Below are positions 17,370 to 26,476 of a DNA stretch of 64,000 nucleotides, one piece after another. Origin of the DNA: Roseiarcus sp963717215. GTDB lineage: Bacteria; Pseudomonadota; Alphaproteobacteria; Rhizobiales; Beijerinckiaceae. The notes beneath the pieces were generated by a model that was not told the origin of the DNA, made no database searches, and worked only from the letters and a program-made list of their open reading frames with translations. The position numbers and the translations under genes were made by a program. Numbering within the stretch: the first letter of the stretch is position 1; each line of letters begins with the position of its first letter. The stretch spans positions 130,835-194,834 of the forward strand of contig CAVQVS010000010.1 of assembly GCA_963717215.1 (NCBI GenBank), given 5' to 3'.

Positions 17370-18286
17370 GGGCAAACCTCCATTCCGTCGAACGCGATCT
17401 CCCAGCCGGCCGCTTTCACCCTCGCCTCTTCCGCCGATCCCTCGATGAGGATCGGGTTTGAATTGTTGATGTGGATGAGGATGCGCCGCACAGGCGCGTG
17501 GCGCGCGAGCGACTCCAGCGTTCCTCCTGGTCCCGACACGGGCATGTGACCCATGCGCCTCCCGGTTTTGTCGCCAAGGCCGTTGGCGATCATTTCGTCG
17601 TCTGAGAAAAGCGTGCCATCGAAGAATAACACGTCCGCATTGGCGATACGCGCGTCAAGGTCCTCCGTAACATGAGCGCAACCGGGCGCATAGACGAGTC
17701 TTTTGCCCGCCGCCTCCACCGCCACGCAGACCGTGCTTTCGCCGATGTCGTCAGTGCTGACGTTTCCCTCCTCGAGCCACAGCGGGACCTTGCCGGGAAT
17801 GGCAAACAATTCGAGCTTGACGCCCGGCAAAGGCTCGAAAGGCTCGCCAAGCCGAACGGCGCGGCGTGGCGCAACCTCGCGGTCGACGACGTCGAACATC
17901 CGATTGGCGCCGATCGCGTCGAGCGTCGCCTGCGTGCCGAACAGGACAAGCGGCTGACGCTCGCGCAGCGCCAGAAGGCCCGCCGAGGAATCGACCTCGG
18001 CGTTGGTCAGGACGACGGCGCCGATCGGCGAATGGCGCCCAGCGCCCTTTGGGTGCAGCGCGGACGTCGCCAGGATTTGCTGGCGCAGATCGATCGAGGC
18101 GTTGAGCAGGACCCAGTTTGCTCCGTCCACGGTGAGCGCGACGCCCACCTGCGTGCGCGGCTTGACACGGCTGTCTCCGCTCCAGGCGAGGCGGCAGACG
18201 GGGCAGCCGCAGTTCCACTGCGGCACGCCGCCGCCAGCGCCCGAGCCGAGCACGAGCGCTCTCAGTCGCGGGCTAGTGGGGGACAT
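17366..18286 (-). CDS. pqqB: PQQ biosynthesis protein PqqB
   Basis: A 306-residue metallo-beta-lactamase-fold protein involved in processing toward the PqqC substrate. It opens LRALVLGSGAGGGVPQWNC, carries the zinc-site CGCPVC and ends with the conserved HINNSNPIL region. The usual metal-binding HxHxDH motif is degenerate, as in all PqqB. The ATG at 18286 lies 14 bases inside the end of the tonB gene, so translation is probably coupled to TonB. That linkage of PQQ synthesis to a TonB system is unusual. Confidence 0.96.
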   Translation of the reverse strand: MSPTSPRLRALVLGSGAGGGVPQWNCGCPVCRLAWSGDSRVKPRTQVGVALTVDGANWVLLNASIDLRQQILATSALHPKGAGRHSPIGAVVLTNAEVDSSAGLLALRERQPLVLFGTQATLDAIGANRMFDVVDREVAPRRAVRLGEPFEPLPGVKLELFAIPGKVPLWLEEGNVSTDDIGESTVCVAVEAAGKRLVYAPGCAHVTEDLDARIANADVLFFDGTLFSDDEMIANGLGDKTGRRMGHMPVSGPGGTLESLARHAPVRRILIHINNSNPILIEGSAEEARVKAAGWEIAFDGMEVCP

Positions 18287-19302
18287 AGTTGAAGCTTGTC
18301 GAGATGTGGGCCGAGCCGCCGGGCGGCGGCGGGAAATGCGCCCCTTGCACCAGGGAGCGCGCCGCCGCGTCGAGATCGCTATCGCCGGAGGAGCGCGTGA
18401 TCGCAAACGAACTCACCGCGCCCGACGGACCGATGGAGAACGATACGCCCACGACTCCTTTCGCGCCGCGGGCGCGCGCGGCGGGCGGATAGAACAGGCG
18501 GCTGCGAATGGCTGAGCTCACCTCTCCGCTATAGGCCGAAGACGAGGCGGCGCTCGCCGCCGCGTTCGAAGGCCCGCTCGTCGAGGAACTGCTGCGGGCG
18601 GCCTGAGCAGGGGCGGACCGCGATTGCGTCTCGGCTGGTCGGGGCGCCAACCTGAGCGCAGGTTTCGGCTGGGGTTTCGCCGGTTCGACGCGGGGCGGCG
18701 GCGGTTTTGGCCGGGGCGCCTCGACCGGCTTCGGAGGCGGTGGCGGACGCGGCGCAAGCTCGACAGGCGCCGGAGGGGGCGGAGGCGTTTCTGGCCGAGG
18801 GGGCGGAAGAGGCTCCTCGATGGGCGGAGACGGCTGCTCGGCGACCGGAGGCGGTGGCGGCTCAGGCGAGGGAAGCGGGGGTTGCTCCACGGGCGGCGGG
18901 GGTTGCTGGTCGACGACCGGCGGCGCAGGCGTTTCGGGCGGGAGCAGCGGAGGTTGCGCCTCAACAGGCGGCGGGGGCGGCTGATCTGTGAGCGAGCGGG
19001 GTCAAAGGGATCGGCGTCGGCTCGACCGGAGCCGGCGCAGCGTCCTGAGCCGGCGGAGGCGCGGCTTGGTCGGGGTGCTGCGCCTGTTCGGCCGGGGGCG
19101 CCGGCGTGTCCGCGATCGGAGCCTCAGGCTGAATGTCGACGACCACTTCGCTGGGCAGTACGACCGGCCGGGGCTCCAGATAGACAAGCGAAAGCGCGGC
19201 GGCGTGAAGCGCGATCACGACGGCGATGACAAGAGGGCGAAGCCAGGGCGGGCGGAGCGGCGGCGGCTCGAAGACCCGACCGTCCAGGGTCGTAAGGGTC
19301 AC
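18273..19302 (-). CDS. tonB: TonB energy-transduction protein (frameshifted in this sequence)
   Basis: TonB couples the inner-membrane proton gradient to outer-membrane receptors. A GTG start at 19302 overlaps the exbD stop (GTGA). An N-terminal helix (RPLVIAVVIALHAAALSLVYL, about residues 22-42) is followed by a very long Pro-rich spacer. The C-terminal TonB domain (about 18273-18540) has LFYPPAARARGAKGVVGVSF and ends FNYVPH. Two frames meet at about 18990-19003: ...PLTPL in the first and TDQPPPPPVEAQ in the second. Removing one base restores about 342 residues. Because its domains are intact on both sides, a sequence error is likely. It is probably dedicated to the receptor gene two genes upstream. 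Confidence 0.85.
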
Positions 19303-19799
19303 GGCGCTTGCGCGTTCGGCGCAGCCGGAACCGGCGCTCCCGGCGCCGCTGGGGTTGGCGCGGCGGAAGTCGGCGGTGCGACGCGAGCGGGCCCGGATAC
19401 GATGGCGATACGCGTCACACCGTTCCCCGCAAGCTCGTCCATCACCGACACCACGTCGCCGTACGACGCGTCGCGATCGCCGCGGAGCTGAACAACGCCG
19501 TTGGAGTCGGTCAGCTTCGCCTTGACCTTGTCCGCGAGTTCGCCCCGCGACACGGCTTCTCTTCCCACCGAGAGCGAACCGTCCTTGGCGACGGCGACGA
19601 CGACCGGCTCCTTGTTTTCGAGCGGTTGGGCGGTCTTGGCGTTTGGCAGATTCACTTTGATGCCGGTCGCAAGCATTGGCGCCGTCACCATGAAGATGAT
19701 GAGCAGAACCAGCATCACGTCGACGAGCGGCGTGACATTGATGTCGGCCAGCGGTTGATAGAGGCCTTCGCCGATCTTGCGTGGAGCGAGCGCCATCAC
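19299..19799 (-). CDS. exbD: Biopolymer transport protein ExbD
   Basis: A 166-residue ExbD with the cytosolic segment ADINVTPLVDVMLVLLIIFMV; the Asp in PLVDVML is the proton-binding residue of this family. One transmembrane helix is followed by a periplasmic domain and an Ala/Pro-rich tail. Either the GTG at 19799 or the ATG at 19796 could start it, and both overlap the exbB stop. With ExbB it forms the proton channel that powers TonB. Confidence 0.94.
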   Translation of the reverse strand: MMALAPRKIGEGLYQPLADINVTPLVDVMLVLLIIFMVTAPMLATGIKVNLPNAKTAQPLENKEPVVVAVAKDGSLSVGREAVSRGELADKVKAKLTDSNGVVQLRGDRDASYGDVVSVMDELAGNGVTRIAIVSGPARVAPPTSAAPTPAAPGAPVPAAPNAQAP

Positions 19800-20455
19800 G
19801 GCGTCTCCGCGCGGCGGCGTGGCGCGTCTTCGCGCGTGACTTCGGCGGGGCGGGAAAGCAGCGCCAGTGCGCGTTCTTCGACGAACGAGGCCATGTCCTG
19901 TCCAAGGCGACCGAAGGCCGCGCCGATACGATTATAGCCGATCGAGGCGGGGATCGCCGCTGCAAGTCCGTAGGCCGTCGCTGCGAGCGATTCCGCGATG
20001 CCGGGCGCAACCGTCGCCAGCGAGGTGTCCTGCGCCTGGCCGATTGCCGCGAAGCTCGACATGATGCCCCACACGGTGCCGAACAGGCCGACAAATGGCG
20101 CGACTGAGGAAATGACCGCGAGATTGGGCAAACCGCCCTCAGAGCGCGTGAGGACGTCGCGCGCGGCCCGCGCCATCCCGTCCGAGATGCGCGACCTGAG
20201 TTCGCCAACGGTTTCGCCTGGAATGCGGCGGCGCGCCTCCTCGTCGCCCGCCGCGGCTACGCCTCTGAGCGACTTGGGGATTTCCCCACCGGAGCGCGCC
20301 TGACGGACCGCGCGGCGAAGGCGCGCCACCGAAACCGCGCCTTCGACGATGAGCACCCAGCACCAGAGCGAGGCGAGGAACAGCGCGCCCATCACAACCT
20401 TGCCAACGAGGCTCGCTCCGAGGAACAAGCCTATCGGCGATAGATCTACACCCAT
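19796..20455 (-). CDS. exbB: Biopolymer transport protein ExbB (TolQ family)
   Basis: A 219-residue MotA/TolQ/ExbB-family channel subunit. Three membrane helices are visible: VVMGALFLASLWCWVLIVEG near the N-terminus, AVISSVAPFVGLFGTVWGIM near residue 120, and SLAATAYGLAAAIPASIGY near 165. The glycine-rich second helix and the LAATA region match ExbB/TolQ. The ATG at 20455 is preferred over an upstream ATG at 20479. The gene follows the lanmodulin-like gene by 130 bases on the same strand. Confidence 0.92.
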   Translation of the reverse strand: MGVDLSPIGLFLGASLVGKVVMGALFLASLWCWVLIVEGAVSVARLRRAVRQARSGGEIPKSLRGVAAAGDEEARRRIPGETVGELRSRISDGMARAARDVLTRSEGGLPNLAVISSVAPFVGLFGTVWGIMSSFAAIGQAQDTSLATVAPGIAESLAATAYGLAAAIPASIGYNRIGAAFGRLGQDMASFVEERALALLSRPAEVTREDAPRRRAETP

Positions 20456-20585
20456 ACCAACGCCTCGTTTTACTCCCACGCTCTATTCGCGCGTTAGCCC
20501 ATGCGTTTCAACCCTGCGCATAAGCGCACGCACGCGGTAGGAGCCTGGCGCCGCTCGGAAAACCCGCAAAGGTCGCCCTCGGCAC

Positions 20586-21005
20586 TCACTTCATCAGCAA
20601 ACGCACCAGCGCGTGTCCGGCGGGCGTCCTCAATTCCTTGGCGTCAAGCGTCCCGTCGTTGTCCGCGTCGGCTTTTTTGAAGACCGTTTCGACGTAGGCG
20701 AGATACTCGTCCTTGCTGATTGTCTTGTCGTTGTCAGGGTCGGCCACCGCCCAGTCAGCGTCAGGGATCCGGCTATGCAATTCCTTGCGGTCGAGAGTGC
20801 CGTCGTTGTCCTTCTCAAGCTTGTCGAACAGGGCGCTTGCCGCGGTCTTCGCCTCATTGAGATCGACCGTTCCATCCTTGTCGGGGTCGAGCGCCTTCAA
20901 CGCCGACGCCGCTAATGCTGGCGAAGCACTCGCCACAACGATCGCCGGTAGAACAGGAGCCGCCAGAAAGATTGCAAGCGCAGGGGTATTCAGATTCAAC
21001 TTCAT
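20586..21005 (-). CDS. lanM: Lanmodulin-like periplasmic EF-hand protein (lanthanide-binding candidate)
   Basis: A 139-residue secreted protein with a signal peptide cleaved near ALA (residue 33). Four 12-residue EF loops lie at residues 40-51 (DPDKDGTVDLNE), 64-75 (EKDNDGTLDRKE), 89-100 (DPDNDKTISKDE) and 113-124 (DADNDGTLDAKE). The short spacing of only 12-13 residues between loops, the loop-position-2 proline in loops 1 and 3, and the closing PAGHALVRLL match lanmodulin of Methylorubrum extorquens. Loop 2 starts with Glu, and loop 3 has Lys at position 6 and Ser at position 9, so its metal preference may differ. The neighbours are a TonB receptor, ExbBD-TonB and PQQ genes, which supports a lanthanide role. 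Metal selectivity itself is inferred. Confidence 0.85.
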   Translation of the reverse strand: MKLNLNTPALAIFLAAPVLPAIVVASASPALAASALKALDPDKDGTVDLNEAKTAASALFDKLEKDNDGTLDRKELHSRIPDADWAVADPDNDKTISKDEYLAYVETVFKKADADNDGTLDAKELRTPAGHALVRLLMK

Positions 21006-21105
21006 CGAAGATGCTCCTGGACATGGCATGCGGCACACGAGCGCCACTCGCATCCGCATCGGCTGGTTGGAATGGGGCCAAGACGCGGCGTTGTCCAGCC
21101 AACGC

Positions 21106-23442
21106 TCAAAGCGTGATCCGCATCCCTCCGTAGACAGCGATGGGCTTTCCTGGCCCAAGACTTGTTGGATTGGTGAGGAATGGCGCGGCGTTTGGAAAGG
21201 ACGTGAGGTCAAAAAGCGCACCCGAGGTATAGTAGCGCTGATCGAAGATATTTTGGGCGAAGCCGTAGATCTGGAAATTCTTGCCGACCTGGTAGGACGT
21301 GTGCAGACCAAAGATCGCGTACCCCGGGATCTGTGGAAGCGCGTTGTTCTCGTTGCCGAACATGACCTGTCCTGACGCCGCGACCATATCGGCGCCGACA
21401 TGCCACTTGTCTGTCACGGCGTAGTCGACACCGACTTTCACGGTGTTCTTCGGAATGCCTGCGATTTGCGTGCCGTTGGTGATCGGGATGTTCCCATTGG
21501 CGTCCGCCAGCGGATTGAAAGGCGACGGCTCATCGAAGGTCGAAAGATAGATTGCGTCAAGATAAGTATAGTTGGCATAAGCTGTCCAACGATCGCTGGT
21601 CCAGTTGGCGCTGATTTCCGCGCCCTGACGCAGCGTCGTTCCGACATTCGCGAAAAAGCCGAAGCCATTGTCTGGGCTCTGCAACGGCAGGATGTCATTG
21701 TTGAGCGTCGTGCGGAAAAGCCCCGCTGACCACTGCAGCTTGCCCCATTGGGGCCCCAGACCGAATTGGCTGAAGGCGTTCGTCCCGCGGAAGCCCACCT
21801 CGAAAGTCTGGCCAACTACCTGCTTCAGTTTGGGATCCGAACTCAGGAAACCATCAATGATGCAAGGGTTGTTCGGATCCGCGCAACCGAGCTCGAGCGG
21901 CGTCGGCGCGCGGTTGGTCATCGCATATCCCGCGTAAAGATTGATGTCGGGCGTGATCTTGTAGGTGAAGCCCACGGTCGGATTGACGTGGAAGAAGTTT
22001 GAAAAGCCGTTGAGAAGAGCGTTGTTCTGGCCGTCGATGCTGATGCCGGCGTAGTTGAAGCGCCCGCCCGCGGTCACGGTCAGGCGGTCGGTCACGCTGT
22101 ACGTATCGAGCGCGTAAATCCCGGCATAAGTGTTGTTCGTGTGCGCCAAGATCGGGTTCAGGAAGCTGTCGGGTTCGTCGATAATGAACGGAAGGCCGAT
22201 CACGGGCAGGGAGTTGTTGACGAGCGCGGGAACAACGCCAAGCTGGCTGTTGCCCGTAAAGCGCGTCCACCCGTAGTCAAGCGACGCGCCGACAGTCAGC
22301 GTATTGTCGTGGCCCTGAAGTTGTGCGGTCTCGACCGCCTGTCCAGTGAATCCAAGCGAACGCGATTGAGTCCAGTTTCGATCGATTTCGCCGAGGTCCG
22401 CCGTTCCGCCATTTGAGAGGTCGGGAATGACATTGCCAAACGTGTCATGCACTGGCGTCGACGCATCGGCAAGGCACGAGGACGGCGGGCAACCAAACAC
22501 GTCGGTCGAGTTGCCATCGACATGGGCTTGGTTGAAGGCGCGGAAATACGCGTTGCCCTGGAAACTCAGGGTGGATGAATAATTGTAGCTGGCGGTCCAG
22601 TTCACCATCGCCAGCTTGTTTTCAGTCGACTGCGGAACGGTGTAGACGCTGCTCCAGCTGTTCTGCAGTTCTTGAATAGGGGTGTAGGCCCCCGCTCCGA
22701 GCTGGCTATCGCCCGCAGTGAGTTGCAGGTGCGACTCAAACCCATTGGCCTTGTAGCCGACGTCGCCGTAGAAATTGGTGATCTGCGTATTTCCATCGAC
22801 GCGCCACCCGCCGTCGTTGATCTGTGTCGCAGCAACGTAGACCGAGTAATTGCCAATCTGCTTTCCGTACTGAACTTCCTCTTGAGCGCGATTGAACGAG
22901 CCGGCGCGCATATCCGCCTCGAAGCCCTGCCACGTGAAGCCATTCTTCATGGTCATGGTGACTGCGCCGCCCAGCGCGTTGAGTCCGAAGATCGGGTTTC
23001 CGGCAATGATCGCGGTCTTGTCGATCGCATTCTCTGGAATAAGCTCCCAGTTGACCGTGTCCCCGAACGCCTCGTTGATGCGCACGCCGTTTTGATAGAC
23101 GGCGAGGCCGATCGGGGTTCCGCTGACAGCCGTCGCGTCAAATCCGCGATACATGAGATCTGGCTGGAAATCGTTGCCTGAGACGTTGCCGACAGTCACT
23201 CCCGGCGCTTGACGCGCCAGGGTCTCAGGCAGGGTCGAGTCGTTGAAGGTCTGGATGTCCCGCGAGTTCGTTTGCCAGACAGCGAACGGCGACTTGGCGA
23301 CGTCGATGTCGCCGCCGCCGAGTGGAGTCGTGGCGACCACGTCGAAAGTTGGAAGCTGGATCTCTTCAGCCCGGGAGCCGACCGCCAGAAGGGCGAGAAC
23401 GACACCGGCAGTCGCAACACGTCCGGTGATTTTGGCGGTCAT
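21106..23442 (-). CDS. lutH: TonB-dependent outer-membrane receptor, LutH-like (lanthanide uptake candidate)
   Basis: About 778 residues: signal peptide (cleavage near SRAEE), N-terminal plug domain (LPETLARQAPGVTVGNVSG, PIFGLNALGGAVTM) and a 22-strand barrel ending in GGMRITL with a terminal hydrophobic residue. It is a siderophore/metallophore-type receptor by sequence. The lanthanide assignment rests on the next gene being lanmodulin-like and on tonB-exbBD and pqq genes downstream, paralleling lutH next to lanM in Methylorubrum. The ATG at 23442 follows an AAGGGG element about 7 bases upstream; an ATG at 23466 is possible. Substrate specificity is inferred. Confidence 0.8.
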   Translation of the reverse strand: MTAKITGRVATAGVVLALLAVGSRAEEIQLPTFDVVATTPLGGGDIDVAKSPFAVWQTNSRDIQTFNDSTLPETLARQAPGVTVGNVSGNDFQPDLMYRGFDATAVSGTPIGLAVYQNGVRINEAFGDTVNWELIPENAIDKTAIIAGNPIFGLNALGGAVTMTMKNGFTWQGFEADMRAGSFNRAQEEVQYGKQIGNYSVYVAATQINDGGWRVDGNTQITNFYGDVGYKANGFESHLQLTAGDSQLGAGAYTPIQELQNSWSSVYTVPQSTENKLAMVNWTASYNYSSTLSFQGNAYFRAFNQAHVDGNSTDVFGCPPSSCLADASTPVHDTFGNVIPDLSNGGTADLGEIDRNWTQSRSLGFTGQAVETAQLQGHDNTLTVGASLDYGWTRFTGNSQLGVVPALVNNSLPVIGLPFIIDEPDSFLNPILAHTNNTYAGIYALDTYSVTDRLTVTAGGRFNYAGISIDGQNNALLNGFSNFFHVNPTVGFTYKITPDINLYAGYAMTNRAPTPLELGCADPNNPCIIDGFLSSDPKLKQVVGQTFEVGFRGTNAFSQFGLGPQWGKLQWSAGLFRTTLNNDILPLQSPDNGFGFFANVGTTLRQGAEISANWTSDRWTAYANYTYLDAIYLSTFDEPSPFNPLADANGNIPITNGTQIAGIPKNTVKVGVDYAVTDKWHVGADMVAASGQVMFGNENNALPQIPGYAIFGLHTSYQVGKNFQIYGFAQNIFDQRYYTSGALFDLTSFPNAAPFLTNPTSLGPGKPIAVYGGMRITL

Positions 23443-23607
23443 TCTTTCGCCCCTTGCCGACTTCATTCCCCTGGGTAATCAAGAAGTCGCGAGCACGCCC
23501 CCCGGGAGAAACGAGATGCGAAGAACCTCGGAGCCCGCTCGCGACGCCGTTATGATAACCGCGCGGAAGCCCACAAGTAATTTCAATGATTAGATATTTT
23601 ATCGGGG

Positions 23608-25002
23608 TTAAGTCCTGAGAACATTAGGAAATTTTCCCGCGTTGGAATTGAGGCGGAGAGTAGCAAAACACGCTTCGGCCACAACTCCGCCGGCTTGCGG
23701 CGAGTGAATTTTAACCGATCCGCCCATGAGCCGGACTCGGTCACGCATGCCGGCGAAGCCCATTCCCGCCTCCGCCTCGCCGTTCAGCCCACGGCCATCG
23801 TCGGCCACGCACATGACGAGCCCCGCAAGCGCCGGGTCGCGCAGGTTTGGCGCTTCACTGCGGGGTCCGTACTTCAGCGACGCCACGATCCGCGTCGCGC
23901 CCGCGTGGCGAAACGCGTTGGTCATCGCCTCTTGCACAAAGCGATATGCCATCAAACTCGCGCGCTCGCCCAGGGCTTCGACGCGCGGGTCCACCTCAAG
24001 CGCGACCGCCATCTTAGGATCGGCGCGGCGCCAGTGCGCGACGAGCGCCTCAAGCGCCTCGACGAGACCCAGTTCCTCGAGCGCTGCAGGACGCAGATCA
24101 GCCAGAATCCGCCGGTTCTGGCCTTGCAGTTCTCCGACCTGAGCCTCGATCGCGCTCGCGGCCGCGCGCGCGGCGGGTTGGTCGCCGATGGTTTTCGCCA
24201 GCACGGCGGCGCTTGCGCGCAAGGCGAACAGATGAGGTCCGAACTCGTCATGCAACTCGTGCGCGATGAGTTGACGCTCCTCGTCGTGGGCGTCGAAGAC
24301 GCGCCCCATCAGTTGATCGTTGGCGCGATTCAATCCGTCGAGCGCTTCCGCAAGAGAATTGATCTTCGCATTGAGGTTGCGGATCTCGGGAGGCCCGCCG
24401 CCTTCGGCGCGCGCAGAATAGTCGCCGCCCTCAAGCTTCGAGAGCGCTGCTCCCGCGACTCCGAGAGGTCTGACCGCGCGCCCGACCAGAAGGCTGGTCA
24501 ACCCGATTGCGGCAAGCGCCAGCAGGCCGCCCTCGAGCGTATTCTCCCGCGCTTCATCCCAGACCTCGTCGATCTCGTCCGCAGGATCCGCAACCAGGAT
24601 GATCGACGCCGTCCCGCCGTTCTTCAGCGCAACGGGAATGACGGCCGTTTCCGCCGGCGCGCCGGCGAGAGCGCGAAACCAACGCGGCGCTTCGGACTCG
24701 GTGTTCGCCTCGCTAAGAATTGAGGAGGCAAGCGACGGATCGCCGATCCCTGCGCGCACGTGGCGCAGATGCTGAAGACTGGCGACGAGGTTCCTGACCA
24801 CTTCCGGTTCCGGCGCCTCGGGAGCAAGCGCAAGGGCTGTTGCGACGAAATCCTTCGTCAGCCGCATCGCGCTTTGGGTCTCCACTCGGGCTCGCCCGCT
24901 CGCCCGCCAAACGTCATAAATCGCATCGGCCACGAGCCAGAGAGCGAACAGCGAGGCAAAAATGAGATTGAGCCGGTTCCGCAGGGAGATTGAACGCCAC
25001 AT
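23608..25002 (-). CDS. NarX/UhpB-type sensor histidine kinase
   Basis: A 464-residue membrane kinase. An N-terminal helix (about residues 10-30, LIFASLFALWLVADAIYDV), a periplasmic domain and a second helix (LLALAAIGLTSLLVG) lead to a HAMP segment. The HisKA_3 motif is HELHDEFGPHLFALR, whose first His is the phosphorylation site. The ATPase domain shows EAMTNAFRHAGA, VADDGRGL and GMGFAGMRDRV. The ATG at 25002 is chosen; the ORF extends to 25167 but that overlaps the divergent regulator's leader. It lies 166 bases upstream of the receptor gene and divergent from its regulator partner. Control of the lanthanide/PQQ operon or of fae is plausible but unproven. Confidence 0.88.
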   Translation of the reverse strand: MWRSISLRNRLNLIFASLFALWLVADAIYDVWRASGRARVETQSAMRLTKDFVATALALAPEAPEPEVVRNLVASLQHLRHVRAGIGDPSLASSILSEANTESEAPRWFRALAGAPAETAVIPVALKNGGTASIILVADPADEIDEVWDEARENTLEGGLLALAAIGLTSLLVGRAVRPLGVAGAALSKLEGGDYSARAEGGGPPEIRNLNAKINSLAEALDGLNRANDQLMGRVFDAHDEERQLIAHELHDEFGPHLFALRASAAVLAKTIGDQPAARAAASAIEAQVGELQGQNRRILADLRPAALEELGLVEALEALVAHWRRADPKMAVALEVDPRVEALGERASLMAYRFVQEAMTNAFRHAGATRIVASLKYGPRSEAPNLRDPALAGLVMCVADDGRGLNGEAEAGMGFAGMRDRVRLMGGSVKIHSPQAGGVVAEACFATLRLNSNAGKFPNVLRT

Positions 25003-25136
25003 CCGTGTCGGGCCTTTTTTATCCTTCACCGTTGATTTTACGCGGGCCGCTGTCAATGCTGGCGGCGAATGGTCTCCTGTTCCGTATTTTCCCGTTGGGG
25101 CGCGGAGCAGTCGGGACCACGTGGAGACTGAAGTCC

Positions 25137-25754
25137 GTGCAGGTTCTGATCGTCGACGACCACCCAATCATCGTCTCGGGGTGCCGGGCGCTCCTCGAGG
25201 CGGAGCCGGAAATCCAGGTCATCGAGGCGCAGGACGGCGCTGGCGGTTTCGCCGCTTACTTCGACAATAAACCCGACGTCGGGGTTATAGATATCAATCT
25301 GCCGGGATATTCCGGGCTCGAGCTTCTGCGCCGCATCCTCGAGCGCGAGCCCGAGGCTCGGCTCGTCATCTTCAGCATGAACGACGATCCAACCGTCGCG
25401 GCGCGCGCGATTGAGGCCGGCGCCAAGGGCTATATTGCGAAGAATGACGATCCAACGCTATTTGCCAGCGCGGTGAAGACGGTCGCGAACGGCGGCCGCT
25501 ATCTACACCCTGAGATGGCGCGGAGAATCGCTTTTCTGCGCGCCGATCCGAGCCCCGACGCGCTCTCGAACTTGAGCTCTCGCGAACTCGAAATTCTCCG
25601 CCTTCTGGCGGCCGGCCGCACGATGGCGCAGATCGCCGATCTCCTGAACGTCTCCTACAAGACGATCGCCAACAACTGCACTCAGCTCAAACAGAAGCTT
25701 GGCGCCCGCTCGGCTATGGACCTGATGCGCATCGCCATCGATGCGCGTGCTTAA
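25137..25754 (+). CDS. NarL/FixJ-family response regulator
   Basis: About 205 residues from a GTG at 25137, which places the conserved opening VLIVDDHPIIVSG at the N-terminus. The receiver domain has the phospho-acceptor Asp in VGVIDINLPGYSG, Ser in IFSMND and Lys in YIAKND. The LuxR-type helix-turn-helix reads LSSRELEILRLLAAGRTMAQIADLLNVSYKTIANN. It is the evident partner of the divergent kinase. Upstream starts (ORF open to 24990) would add an unrelated N-terminus. It is convergent with fae across a shared terminator. Confidence 0.88.
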   Translation: MQVLIVDDHPIIVSGCRALLEAEPEIQVIEAQDGAGGFAAYFDNKPDVGVIDINLPGYSGLELLRRILEREPEARLVIFSMNDDPTVAARAIEAGAKGYIAKNDDPTLFASAVKTVANGGRYLHPEMARRIAFLRADPSPDALSNLSSRELEILRLLAAGRTMAQIADLLNVSYKTIANNCTQLKQKLGARSAMDLMRIAIDARA

Positions 25755-25765
25755 GCCTCAAGCAA

Positions 25766-25796
25766 GGGCGCGCGGGAGAGTGGCTCCCGCGTGCCC
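25766..25796. terminator. Bidirectional terminator between the response regulator and fae
   Basis: A 13-pair stem (25766-25778 with 25784-25796, one G-T pair) encloses a 5-base loop. It sits between convergent stops at 25754 and 25826, the usual place for a shared terminator. There is no strong U-tract on either side. Confidence 0.65.
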
Positions 25797-25825
25797 AGAT
25801 TCAACGCGATAAGCGCCTAGTTGGC

Positions 25826-26332
25826 TTAGGGGCTGAACGGGTGCTTGGCCGAGTCGCGTTGAGAGACGACTTCCGCCGGCGTGGGTTTGCCATTAACCGC
25901 TCGCTCGATCAATTCCTTGACGGCCTTATAGTTGAAGTCGTGGATCTTCTTGTCGTCGGCGGCGTCCCAATGGATGAAGACGCCGACGCAGATGAAGACG
26001 TCGTCGGCTTCGGCAGCAGGAATCGTTCCATCAGCGACACTGTCGGCGACCGCCTTGGCGACCGCATGTTGCGCCGGGCCGAACATCTGCACCGCCTGCT
26101 TGGCGCCCTTGATCGTCACCTTGTTGAACAAGACCGTGTGGGGCTTGACCGCCAGGTTAGGCGCCAGAACCGCGAGAAGGGATGTGAACCCATCCTTGTT
26201 ATTGACCAATGCGTTGGCGAAGGCGCTCTCAGCCGCGCTACCCCGCGGCCCAATGATCAGATCGATGTGCGCGACTTCGTTGCCATCGCCGACCAGCAAC
26301 TCGCCAACCAAAAGCTTGTAAATCTTCGCCAT
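25826..26332 (-). CDS. fae: Formaldehyde-activating enzyme Fae
   Basis: A 168-residue enzyme that condenses formaldehyde with H4MPT to methylene-H4MPT, the entry step of formaldehyde oxidation. The conserved His lies in VAHIDLIIGPRGS. KPHTVLFNKVTIKGAKQ and FICVGVFIHWDA match Fae throughout and the length is standard. The start ATG at 26332 follows a clear GGGAGGA element. It is the last gene of the minus-strand block ATP-grasp gene, mch, RimK-like, CitG-like, fae, with a 144-base gap before it that may carry its own promoter for high expression. Confidence 0.97.
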   Translation of the reverse strand: MAKIYKLLVGELLVGDGNEVAHIDLIIGPRGSAAESAFANALVNNKDGFTSLLAVLAPNLAVKPHTVLFNKVTIKGAKQAVQMFGPAQHAVAKAVADSVADGTIPAAEADDVFICVGVFIHWDAADDKKIHDFNYKAVKELIERAVNGKPTPAEVVSQRDSAKHPFSP

Positions 26333-26476
26333 GCCAATTCCTCCCTGAGATCAAGCCAAACCACATTTCTCCGCAGTCGTTTAGATCCCGCGGACTGGCT
26401 ATCCTTGTTATCAGCATCCCGCCGCGGCGGGATCGGTTGGCCGGATAGTCACGAGGGTACTCCCCGTAAACCCAAC

